Positions 1-6,666 of a stretch of DNA of 32,010 bases are shown here, in pieces. The stretch is taken from contig VGVE01000036.1 in assembly GCA_016874135.1 (NCBI GenBank), positions 1 through 32,010 on the forward strand, in the 5' to 3' direction. The number at the start of each line of letters is the position of its first letter. The stretch's first letter is position 1. The position numbers and the translations under genes are program-made. The notes beneath the pieces were generated by a model. That model saw only the letters and a program-made list of their open reading frames with translations, did no database searches and was not told where the DNA came from. Source of the stretch: Gammaproteobacteria bacterium. Its GTDB lineage: Bacteria; Pseudomonadota; Gammaproteobacteria; Pseudomonadales; Azotimanducaceae.

Positions 1-209
1 TTAACGACCCACTCCCGTTGGCTGTTATAGGTGAGCGCGGGGGCCAAAGTCAAACTGAAGTCCGCTTTAACCGTTCGAAAGATCAAGGGCCGCAGCGCGC
101 CTAGCAACGGGGGTAAGGCGGGGGGGGCGGCCAGTCTTCAGCCGCACTAGTGGTGGCCGGAGAGGGGCAGGAAGCTATAGTGCGCGCCCGGTCGTTCTTT
201 TGTCCCCGC

Positions 210-2063
210 ATGACGCTGCTGCAACTCCACGCTGCTGAACTCGCCTACGGCCACGTGCCATTGCTTGAGGACGTCTCATTCGTACTGCAGGAGGGTGAGC
301 GTGTATGTCTGCTCGGACGCAACGGCTCCGGAAAATCCACCCTGCTCGGGGTTCTTGAAGGCCGAATCACACTGGATTCCGGAGAGATCTGGCGGCAAAG
401 CGGTCTCCGGGTGTCTGCTCTGGCGCAGGACGTCCCTGAAGGCATGGATGCCACGCTCTTTGAAGTGGTCGCTGGCGGCCTCGGTGATGACTACCTGGCC
501 TGGCTGCAGTTGCAGGGTTCAGCGGCTCATGTGGAGCAGTCTGCGGGCGTATGGGCCGTCCCGAGGCGGGTCGAAACACATCTGCACCGGCTCGGCCTCG
601 ATGGCGGGCAGCGCATGGATCAGAGCAGTGGCGGCGTGCGGCGTCGGGCGTTGCTCGGACGGGCGCTCGTTTCGGATCCAGAAGTTCTCCTGCTCGATGA
701 ACCCACCAACCACCTGGACATCGACTCCATCCAGGGGCTGGAAGAAACGGTGGGGTCATTCCCCGGGGCTGTGGTCTTCATCACCCACGACCGCGCGTTT
801 GTCGACCGCCTGGCGACCCGGATCATCGAACTGGATCGTGGCGTGCTGCGCAGCTACCCCGGCAACCATGCGGCCTATCTGCAACGCAAATCACAGGAGC
901 TCGAAGTAGAAGCGGCGGGGCAACGCCGATTCGACGATGTACTCGCGGCTGAAGAGGTCTGGATTCGACAGGGTATCAAGGCGCGCAGAACCCGCAATGA
1001 AGGACGGGTGCGCCGGCTCGAAGCCATGCGCCGGGAGCGGGCGAGGCGAATCGAGCGTCAAGGGCAGGTCCGGATGCGGGTGGTGGAAGCGGAGAAATCT
1101 GGAAAACGTGCCTTTGCGCTCGAAGAAGTGGTCTGTGGGATTGGCGGCAAGCCCCTTCTCGCGCAGTTCAGTCTCGAAGTGCAACGTGGCGATCGTCTCG
1201 GGATCATCGGCGCCAATGGCAGTGGCAAAACCACGCTGATTAGAACCCTCCTTGGCGAGATTCCTGCGATGGCAGGCCAGGTTGTGCGAGGGTCGCGAAT
1301 AGAAATCGCCTACTTCGACCAGGAGCGACAAGCCCTCGATCCTGCGAAATCGGTTCGGGACAACGTTGCCGATGGTGCCGATCATGTGGTTGTCGGTGCG
1401 CAGAAACGTCATGTCGCCGGTTACCTCGCTGACTTCCTGTTCAGCAGTTCGCGGATTCACTCACCAGTGAAGTCGCTATCCGGCGGTGAGCGCAACCGGT
1501 TGCTTCTGGCACGGCTATTCGCAAAACCAGCGAACGTGCTGGTACTGGACGAACCGACCAACGACCTTGATCTGGAAACGCTCGAGCTCCTCGAAGAACG
1601 CATCGCAGAGTTCGACGGAACGTTGTTCCTCGTCAGCCACGACCGGAGGTTCCTGGATCAGACCGTAACAAGCTTGCTCACGATTGAAGCGGGCCAGGTC
1701 AGCGAGTTCCCGGGTGGGTATTCCGAGTGGCGTCGAGCGGCTGAATCCCGCAGGAATAAGGCGAATGAAGTCAGCCTCAGCCGTAAGCTGCCGGCGGAAA
1801 CCGTCATTGTGGCGGACAAGGTACCTACCGCGATATCAGCTTCAACACGAAAGAAGCTTAGCTATCGGGAAAAGCAGGAGCTCGAATCGCTTCCAGGAAA
1901 GATTGAGATGCTCGAAACCCGGCAGGCAGAGCTGCAAGCGCTGATGAACGATCCTGCTTTCTACAAGCGAAGCCGCGAAGACATTGCCGCAACGCACCGA
2001 GAGTTGGAAAGCCTTGTTGCAGATCTGCAGGCAGCTTATGCCCGTTGGGAGAGCTTGGAATAA
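210..2063 (+). CDS. uup: ABC-F family ATPase, Uup type
   Basis: Soluble duplicated ABC ATPase without membrane domains, as in ABC-F proteins that act on ribosomes or, for Uup, also on DNA-linked processes. Counting from the ATG at 210, the first Walker A is GRNGSGKST (about residues 36-44), followed by a Walker B LLLDEPTNHLD; the second half has GANGSGKTT, the signature LSGGERNR and LVLDEPTNDLD. The first signature reads SSGGVRRR instead of LSGG. The last ~75 residues are charged and coiled-coil-like, matching the Uup C-terminal domain, and the 617-residue length fits Uup (about 635 in E. coli). An in-frame GTG at 150 would add 20 residues with no family resemblance, so 210 is preferred. No clear ribosome binding site is visible; TATAGT at 176-181 could be a -10 element. 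Family assignment is firm; the cellular role is inferred. Confidence 0.9.
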   Translation: MTLLQLHAAELAYGHVPLLEDVSFVLQEGERVCLLGRNGSGKSTLLGVLEGRITLDSGEIWRQSGLRVSALAQDVPEGMDATLFEVVAGGLGDDYLAWLQLQGSAAHVEQSAGVWAVPRRVETHLHRLGLDGGQRMDQSSGGVRRRALLGRALVSDPEVLLLDEPTNHLDIDSIQGLEETVGSFPGAVVFITHDRAFVDRLATRIIELDRGVLRSYPGNHAAYLQRKSQELEVEAAGQRRFDDVLAAEEVWIRQGIKARRTRNEGRVRRLEAMRRERARRIERQGQVRMRVVEAEKSGKRAFALEEVVCGIGGKPLLAQFSLEVQRGDRLGIIGANGSGKTTLIRTLLGEIPAMAGQVVRGSRIEIAYFDQERQALDPAKSVRDNVADGADHVVVGAQKRHVAGYLADFLFSSSRIHSPVKSLSGGERNRLLLARLFAKPANVLVLDEPTNDLDLETLELLEERIAEFDGTLFLVSHDRRFLDQTVTSLLTIEAGQVSEFPGGYSEWRRAAESRRNKANEVSLSRKLPAETVIVADKVPTAISASTRKKLSYREKQELESLPGKIEMLETRQAELQALMNDPAFYKRSREDIAATHRELESLVADLQAAYARWESLE

Positions 2064-2116
2064 GCAGATGTGATTGGTAGACGAGGGAGGGATTATCTCG
2101 CGTCATCCTTGGCGCT

Positions 2117-2202
2117 CGCCCCTGCGCTCACGCTCCGGGGCGCTGCGTTCGCAGCGTCCAAACGGCTATCATGCCGTTTGGTCGAACCCTCTTCGAGGGT
2201 TC
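2117..2202. repeat. cluster of consecutive stem-loops
   Basis: Four inverted repeats lie almost end to end: CGCCCC/GGGGCG (2117-2122 with 2137-2142), CGCTGC/GCAGCG (2141-2146 with 2151-2156), CCAAACGGC/GCCGTTTGG (2158-2166 with 2173-2181) and GAACCCTC/GAGGGTTC (2184-2191 with 2195-2202). The arms are perfect and loops are 3 to 14 nt. They sit between uup and the terminator hairpin at 2220-2265. The first two share bases and so are alternative structures. The cluster resembles REP-like or transcript-end structured DNA; no function is proved. Confidence 0.6.
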
Positions 2203-2219
2203 TCGTCCCTGCCTTCTTT

Positions 2220-2265
2220 CCGCCAATAGAAGAAGGGCCCGTCAGGGCCCTTCTTCTATTGGCGG
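2220..2265. terminator. strong bidirectional terminator hairpin
   Basis: A perfect inverted repeat with 21-bp arms (2220-2240 and 2245-2265) around a GTCA loop. The core GGGCCC-GTCA-GGGCCC is flanked by AGAA/TTCT, so each strand has an A-rich lead-in and a T-rich exit. It lies between uup on the plus strand and the tRNA-Ser transcript on the minus strand, so it could end both. Confidence 0.8.
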
Positions 2266-2316
2266 CCCAGAAGAGATGGTTTAACTAACTCGCTCAGTTT
2301 TCAGACCCCCTTTTTT

Positions 2317-2392
2317 TGGTGGGGTCGGGGATTCGAACCGATACGATCAGAAGTGGCTTGCAAAGCGCGTATGAAGCCGACCTATGTTAGCA
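2317..2392 (-). pseudogene. degenerate tRNA-like sequence (3' half recognisable)
   Basis: Read on the minus strand, this stretch has a T-loop consensus (GGTTCGAATCC), an anticodon-loop-like TTTGCAA and a terminal CCACCA, followed directly by a T/A-run and G-run. No proper tRNA fold is possible: only 14 instead of 16 nt separate the T-loop from the end, the anticodon stem has two pairs, and no 5' acceptor strand matches CGACCCC. It starts about 10 nt downstream of tRNA-Ser and could be cotranscribed with it. A tRNA remnant is the simplest reading; chance similarity is possible. Confidence 0.4.
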
Positions 2393-2402
2393 GGTCTTGT
2401 TC

Positions 2403-2490
2403 TGGCGGAGAGGGAGGGATTCGAACCCTCGATGAGTTTCCCCATACGCCCTTAGCAGGGGCGCGCCTTCGGCCTCTCGGCCACCTCTCC
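2403..2490 (-). tRNA. tRNA-Ser (anticodon GCT)
   Basis: On the minus strand the sequence folds as a class II tRNA: acceptor GGAGAGG/CCTCTCC, a D-arm with GGCC/GGCC pairing, an anticodon stem CGCCC/GGGCG with loop CTGCTAA (anticodon GCT at 2454-2456), a long variable arm, and a T-arm GAGGG-TTCGAAT-CCCTC. The discriminator is G and CCA is encoded at 2403-2405. It reads AGC and AGU serine codons. All stems pair without mismatch, so it should be functional. Confidence 0.96.
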
Positions 2491-2567
2491 GAAGCGGCAT
2501 AGAGTTTAGCCGCTTGTTCCTGCAGAGGCCACGATGCGATGCGCTTATGGGTTGTCTGAAACGGCGC

Positions 2568-3671
2568 TCAATCGTCTTCATCCAATGCGTCCGAGCCGGT
2601 CAGTCGATACTTCTTGAGGTAACCGCGGAACTGGTGGTAGCTCAGCGACAGGAGTTCCGCTGCCTTGCGCTGGTTGTGGCGTGCTTTGTCCAGCGCCGCG
2701 CGAATGGTATCGACCTCGAGTGATCGCACCTTCTCGCGCAGATCTATGGGGAATTCGACTGGCTCAGCGCTGACGTGCCGTTCCAGCGCTGGAACAGCCG
2801 GCGGGGCGATCTGTGTTGCTGCGTGTACCCCATCGTCCCCCGCTATGTGATCAGCGGCCCGCGAGGTAGCCAGCGACACTTGCCGAGTGGCCGGCCGGAA
2901 GGGTGAATCAAATGGATCAAGGATGATGTGATCAATGGGTTCGGACGGATCGCCGCGATAGACAGCACGCTCCACCGCGTTCTTCAGTTCTCTGATGTTG
3001 CCAGGCCAGTCATAGGCCATCAGTTGTTCCGCCGCACGCTCTGTGAAACCGGCAAAGAGTTCCCAGCCAAGATTCGTTGCCATGTTGATGGCGAACTGCT
3101 CGGCGAGCAGGACGATATCTGTGCCGCGTTCTCTTAGCGGCGGCAGGGTGATGACGTCGAAGGCCAGGCGGTCAAGCAGATCGGCGCGGAACTTTCCTGA
3201 AGCCGCGAGGCTCGGCAGATCTTCGTTGGTCGCCGCAACCAGACGCACGTCCACTGAGAGCGTGCGGTGGCCACCGAGCCGCTCGAATTCGCCGTATTCG
3301 ATGACCCGTAGAATTTTCTCTTGTACGAGTGTGGAGGTTGTCGCCAGTTCGTCGAGAAACAGTGTCCCGCCGTGGGCTCGTTCGAATCGGCCGAGATGCA
3401 CTTTGGTTGCGCCTGTAAATGCGCCGGCTTCATGCCCGAACAGTTCCGACTCGAGCAAGGAATCGCTAATCGCTGCGCAGTTCATCTTCAGAAACACACC
3501 TTCCCACCGCTCTGACAGGAAGTGCATTCGCGCGGCAATGAGCTCTTTGCCCGTGCCCCGCTCGCCGACGATCAAAACTGGTTTGTGAAGTGGAGCGACC
3601 AGCGAGACTTCTTCAAGGATGCGAAGGAAAGCCGGCGATTCGCCGAGCATCCGGTCTGCGCCCGGACTCAT
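2568..3671 (-). CDS. pspF: phage shock operon activator PspF (sigma-54 enhancer-binding protein)
   Basis: AAA+ activator that opens sigma-54 promoters and in known systems is held inactive by PspA. It begins directly with the AAA+ domain, with no receiver domain, as PspF does. Seen from the ATG at 3671: Walker A GERGTGKE (about 36-43), the sigma-54 contact loop GAFTGA (83-88), Walker B GGTLFLDE and arginine-finger region FRADLLDRL. A Fis-type helix-turn-helix ends the protein (near residues 330-355: NQRKAAELLSLSYHQFRGYLKK). The protein is 367 residues, some 40 longer than E. coli PspF because of a loose linker between the AAA+ and DNA-binding parts. An upstream in-frame ATG at 3698 lacks an obvious ribosome binding site. 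It is divergent from pspA, the classic arrangement. Confidence 0.93.
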   Translation of the reverse strand: MSPGADRMLGESPAFLRILEEVSLVAPLHKPVLIVGERGTGKELIAARMHFLSERWEGVFLKMNCAAISDSLLESELFGHEAGAFTGATKVHLGRFERAHGGTLFLDELATTSTLVQEKILRVIEYGEFERLGGHRTLSVDVRLVAATNEDLPSLAASGKFRADLLDRLAFDVITLPPLRERGTDIVLLAEQFAINMATNLGWELFAGFTERAAEQLMAYDWPGNIRELKNAVERAVYRGDPSEPIDHIILDPFDSPFRPATRQVSLATSRAADHIAGDDGVHAATQIAPPAVPALERHVSAEPVEFPIDLREKVRSLEVDTIRAALDKARHNQRKAAELLSLSYHQFRGYLKKYRLTGSDALDEDD

Positions 3672-3799
3672 GGTTACCCCGGCAGTGATTTCGCGCATTC
3701 GACCATTTTTTGGCCAGGAGCGCTATGGGCGTGTGGGGTGGCGGTGCAGCGAATCCAACTATTCTATATATATCAGAGACATAGAGGCTTCCGCCTGGT

Positions 3800-3814
3800 T
3801 GGCACGGTTTCTGA
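3800..3814 (+). promoter_or_regulatory. candidate sigma-54 promoter of the psp operon
   Basis: TGGCACG at 3800-3806 matches the -24 consensus exactly. Four bases later CTGA (3811-3814) occupies the -12 position, where TTGC is usual, so the -12 half is poor. It lies 38 bases upstream of the pspA start with an AGGAG ribosome binding site at 3836-3840 between them, and pspF is divergent, which fits PspF control. An AT-rich tract at 3759-3772 further upstream could help DNA bending; that is inference. Confidence 0.6.
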
Positions 3815-3851
3815 TTGGGTGGGTTCACGTCAAACAGGAGGCGCCATAACG

Positions 3852-4529
3852 ATGGGCATCTTTTCTCGCATGAGCGACATCATCAACTCCAACCTCAATG
3901 CCTTGCTGGACAAGGCAGAGGACCCGGAAAAGATGGTTCGTCTGATTATTCAGGAAATGGAAGAAACCCTCGTCGAAGTACGCAGTACTTCAGCACGGGC
4001 CATTGCCGACCGTAAGGATCTGGAGCGACGGCGCGAAAATCTTCTCGCGGACTCGCGGGAGTGGGAGCGCAAAGCCGAGGTTGCGATCGCCAAAGGTCGG
4101 GACGATCTCGCCAAAGGTGCGCTCGCGGAACACAACCGTGCCGAAGAAGCCTGCGTGGCGATCGAGAATGAACTCACCCTGCTCGCCAACACCCTCGTCA
4201 AACTCAATGAAGACATCGGTCTGCTGCAGGACAAGATCAAGGACGCGAAAGTCCGGCAGAACGCCATCGTGTTGCGTGGCAAGGCAGCGCAAAGCCGGTT
4301 GGGCGTCCGTCGTCAGCTCGCTGACCACAATATCAACGATGCGATGAACCGCTTCGAGCAGTACGAGCGCAAAATGGACGATCTCGAAGGCCAGATCGAA
4401 TCCTACGACATGGGTAAACGCACGCTGTCGGACGAGATCGCCGGTCTTGAAACGAATGATGTGCTCGACGCACAACTCGCGGCACTGAAGGCACGCGTCC
4501 AGGGCGGCCAAAAACCAGCACAGGAGTAA
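3852..4529 (+). CDS. pspA: phage shock protein PspA
   Basis: Peripheral inner-membrane ESCRT-III-like protein that binds and stabilises stressed membranes and inhibits PspF in known systems. The 225 residues begin with MGIFSRMSDIINSNLNALLD, the family's amphipathic N-terminal helix, followed by the usual EDPEKMVRLIIQEMEETL segment and long, charged helices through residue ~210. The length equals that of E. coli PspA (222). The start is set by AGGAG at 3836-3840; the open frame extends upstream to 3522, but that part runs antisense through pspF. It is the first gene of pspA-pspB-pspC and a fourth small gene. Confidence 0.95.
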   Translation: MGIFSRMSDIINSNLNALLDKAEDPEKMVRLIIQEMEETLVEVRSTSARAIADRKDLERRRENLLADSREWERKAEVAIAKGRDDLAKGALAEHNRAEEACVAIENELTLLANTLVKLNEDIGLLQDKIKDAKVRQNAIVLRGKAAQSRLGVRRQLADHNINDAMNRFEQYERKMDDLEGQIESYDMGKRTLSDEIAGLETNDVLDAQLAALKARVQGGQKPAQE

Positions 4530-4532
4530 TCG

Positions 4533-4793
4533 ATGGACGGCTTGGCCATAGCCTTCATGGTTCCAACCATCATCTTCATGACCATCGTTGCGCCGATCTG
4601 GATACTCATGCATTACAAGAGCAAACAGAAACTCTCGAGCGCACTGTCGGACCAGGAACGGGCAGAGCTCGAAGACCTGAGAATTCAGGCCGAGAGGATG
4701 CTGGACCGGATCGACACCCTCGAAGCCATCCTGGAAACACAAACGCCGGAGTGGCGTAAACGTCCCGTTGAGCAGAGCGTGAGGGTGTCATGA
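4533..4793 (+). CDS. pspB: phage shock protein PspB
   Basis: Small inner-membrane protein that with PspC senses envelope stress and draws PspA away from PspF. The 86 residues contain one N-terminal membrane helix (about 5-27, ending in PIWILMHYKSK, a PspB hallmark) and a cytoplasmic helix with heptad-like spacing (LEDLRIQAERMLDRIDTLEAI) ending in PEWRKR, as in E. coli PspB. It starts 3 bases after the pspA stop and its stop overlaps the pspC start in an ATGA, so the genes are translationally coupled. Confidence 0.93.
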   Translation: MDGLAIAFMVPTIIFMTIVAPIWILMHYKSKQKLSSALSDQERAELEDLRIQAERMLDRIDTLEAILETQTPEWRKRPVEQSVRVS

Positions 4794-5581
4794 ATGACCG
4801 GTATCGAGATGGATCGGGCTCCTTCGAAGGCACACAAGGCGACCGTGCCTCCGGTAATCGGTCCAGTGATGATATGAACGCGGCCATCAAGCGTTTCGAG
4901 AAAGCCGTTGAAGGTCTCGCGACGAATGCGCGTGGCCAGTTTGGCGACAGGGCCACCCGGTTCATCAACGAAGTGACGTCGCGAATCGAGCGTGAGGCAG
5001 GACGGCAGAGCCGGTGGGAAGAACGCCGGGAAGAAAAACGTGAGAAACGCCGACAGCGCCGTGGAAACGTCCCTGAGGTGTGGCTTGAAGAGCCTTCGCT
5101 CGAGACCGACGGGATGGATGCGTCCATACGTCGTAGCGCGGCGCATCGGCGTAGCCGCCGAGTGCGTTGGTTTCGGGATCGTCAGCGTCGGAAGATCGCG
5201 GGTGTCTGCGCCGGGTTGGCGCAGTATTTCGGTGTCCAAACGTGGGTGGTGCGGGGTGCAACGATCACCGGCGCGCTGTTTTTCCCGGCTCTTGTCATTC
5301 CCGCCTATTTCATCGCCATGCTGGTCCTGCCGGAAACACCTCGGGATGTGATTGGCGATCTGTCGACAGCACCGACATCTTCGATTGATCCACGGTCTCC
5401 TGAACGAGAGGATCAGCCGCGCAACGTGCGCCGGGATTTCCGCGATACGCAAGCACTGATGTCACAGGCGGAGCTTCGGCTGCGAAGAATGGAAGCTCAC
5501 GTCACGTCGGACCAGTATGAACTTCGGAAAGAACTGCACCGCCTGGAGCATGGCGATAACCAAGGGGGAAGTGTCGCATGA
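4790..5581 (+). CDS. pspC: phage shock protein PspC with long N-terminal extension
   Basis: Inner-membrane stress sensor partner of PspB. The PspC domain is at about residues 127-183: a basic lead-in (RWFRDRQRRKIAGVCAGLAQ) followed by hydrophobic segments ending in AMLVLPE. It is preceded by about 125 hydrophilic, very basic residues with predicted helix (residues 30-92), and followed by an ~80-residue tail with a coiled-coil-like helix (DTQALMSQAELRLRRMEAHV). At 263 residues it is more than twice E. coli PspC (119). The stop overlaps the next start (ATGA). The core assignment is firm; the added segments are of unknown role. Confidence 0.88.
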   Translation: MNDRYRDGSGSFEGTQGDRASGNRSSDDMNAAIKRFEKAVEGLATNARGQFGDRATRFINEVTSRIEREAGRQSRWEERREEKREKRRQRRGNVPEVWLEEPSLETDGMDASIRRSAAHRRSRRVRWFRDRQRRKIAGVCAGLAQYFGVQTWVVRGATITGALFFPALVIPAYFIAMLVLPETPRDVIGDLSTAPTSSIDPRSPEREDQPRNVRRDFRDTQALMSQAELRLRRMEAHVTSDQYELRKELHRLEHGDNQGGSVA

Positions 5582-5808
5582 GCATGTGGTCTGCCATCGT
5601 TCTGATTGTGCTGATCAGCATTGCTGGTGGAGTCGCCAACAACTTTGCCAAGGCGCGGGCACGCGGCGAGCGACGAAACGAAAGTGATGCCTTGATAGGG
5701 TCCGAACTTGCAGCTTTGCGGGAACGTGTTGAAGTTCTCGAGAAGATCGTAACTGACCCGCGCAATGAGCTGCGTCGCGAGCTCGACGCGCTCGAGCGCA
5801 CCGGTTGA
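5578..5808 (+). CDS. small PspB-like membrane coiled-coil protein, fourth psp gene
   Basis: A 76-residue protein with one N-terminal membrane helix (about 4-20) and a cytoplasmic charged helix with leucine and valine spacing typical of a coiled coil (ELAALRERVEVLEKIVTDP). The layout, one membrane helix plus a short coiled coil ending near NELRREL, resembles PspB, so it may be a second PspB-like sensor or a PspD-position protein; it does not look like E. coli PspD. It overlaps the pspC stop by 4 bases (ATGA), so it very likely belongs to the same operon. Its existence as a gene is well supported by coupling; its function is inferred. Confidence 0.75.
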   Translation: MSMWSAIVLIVLISIAGGVANNFAKARARGERRNESDALIGSELAALRERVEVLEKIVTDPRNELRRELDALERTG

Positions 5809-5833
5809 GAGCGGCATCCAGGTATTCGGTGGA

Positions 5834-6550
5834 TCAGCTTGCGCTTGCGAGCAGATCCGGCCGATCCGTAAAGATCCCCCGAACACCCATTGATTGCAGT
5901 TCTTCTGCCCGGGCGCGGGTATTGACCGTGTAGGCGAGCACCTGAACGCCTTCGCTCCGGATGGCATTGATCCGCTTTTGACTGACCAACAGGTGGTTGA
6001 GATTGAGCCATAGGGTTTGCAGGCGCTTGACCTGCTCGGTCCAGGTATCGCGCCACTGGTGATAGAGCGGGGCGACGAGAACCCGGTCCATGTCCTCCAT
6101 CTCCCGGAAGCGGAGCAGCGCGCGATGATCAAAAGACGACACCATGCACCTTTCGGTGAGCAGCGATCGCTGCTGTCTCAATAGCCCGGCGACAGGTCTG
6201 CCTGTTCCGGGCCCCTTGAGTTCGATGTTGAGTGCAGAGTCATCCGGCAGCCAGTCAAATACTTCTTCGAGTGTCGGAATGGCGGCGCCTCCGCCTGCGT
6301 CCAGTGCGCGTAGCGTAGACAGCGGGAGTGACATGACCGCTCCGGTGCCATTGGTAGTACGGTCTACGGTGTCGTCGTGGATCACCAGTAAACAACCCTC
6401 GACACAATAAACGTCCAGCTCGAATACCCTTGCGCCATAGCGGTGGGCTTCCTTGAAGCTTGGCAGCGTGTTTTCCGGCAGCAAGCCGGCTGCGCCCCGA
6501 TGACCGATAACGATAAAGGGGTCGCTGGCAAACGGGGACGAAAGATTCAT
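5834..6550 (-). CDS. glycerophosphodiester phosphodiesterase
   Basis: Hydrolyses glycerophosphodiesters from phospholipid turnover to an alcohol and glycerol-3-phosphate. The 238-residue protein is a single GDPD TIM barrel with the family motifs: HRGAAGLLPENT with His17, ELDV with Glu44 and Asp46, HDDTVDRTTNG with His58, then NIELKG, and a closing TDRPD. There is no signal peptide, so it should be cytosolic, like UgpQ. AGGGA lies 5 bases before the ATG. It is convergent with the psp operon (25 bases between stops) and divergent from dnaX. Nothing here links it to a transporter such as Ugp, so the symbol is left blank. Confidence 0.92.
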   Translation of the reverse strand: MNLSSPFASDPFIVIGHRGAAGLLPENTLPSFKEAHRYGARVFELDVYCVEGCLLVIHDDTVDRTTNGTGAVMSLPLSTLRALDAGGGAAIPTLEEVFDWLPDDSALNIELKGPGTGRPVAGLLRQQRSLLTERCMVSSFDHRALLRFREMEDMDRVLVAPLYHQWRDTWTEQVKRLQTLWLNLNHLLVSQKRINAIRSEGVQVLAYTVNTRARAEELQSMGVRGIFTDRPDLLASAS

Positions 6551-6666
6551 GGTGTTCCCTGATTATCCTCAGCGGTTGGCTGATTTCCTGCCGGGCCTGA
6601 CCGAATCAGAACTCCGCGGGCGGGATTCTCTGCGACCCTCTCCTGAACCTGATTAGAATATGGGCG

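Noticed and set aside
2403..2490. tRNA-Ser as the attachment site of a genomic island
   Set aside because: No integrase and no direct repeat of the tRNA 3' end was found; flanking genes are ordinary core genes.
6576..6602. Minus-strand sequence resembling the 4.5S SRP RNA apical motif, close to dnaX as ffs is in some pseudomonads
   Set aside because: The GGAA tetraloop and AGCAG of the SRP motif are altered (GGCA, ATCAG), the flanking sequence does not form the long hairpin, and it overlaps the leader of the phosphodiesterase gene.
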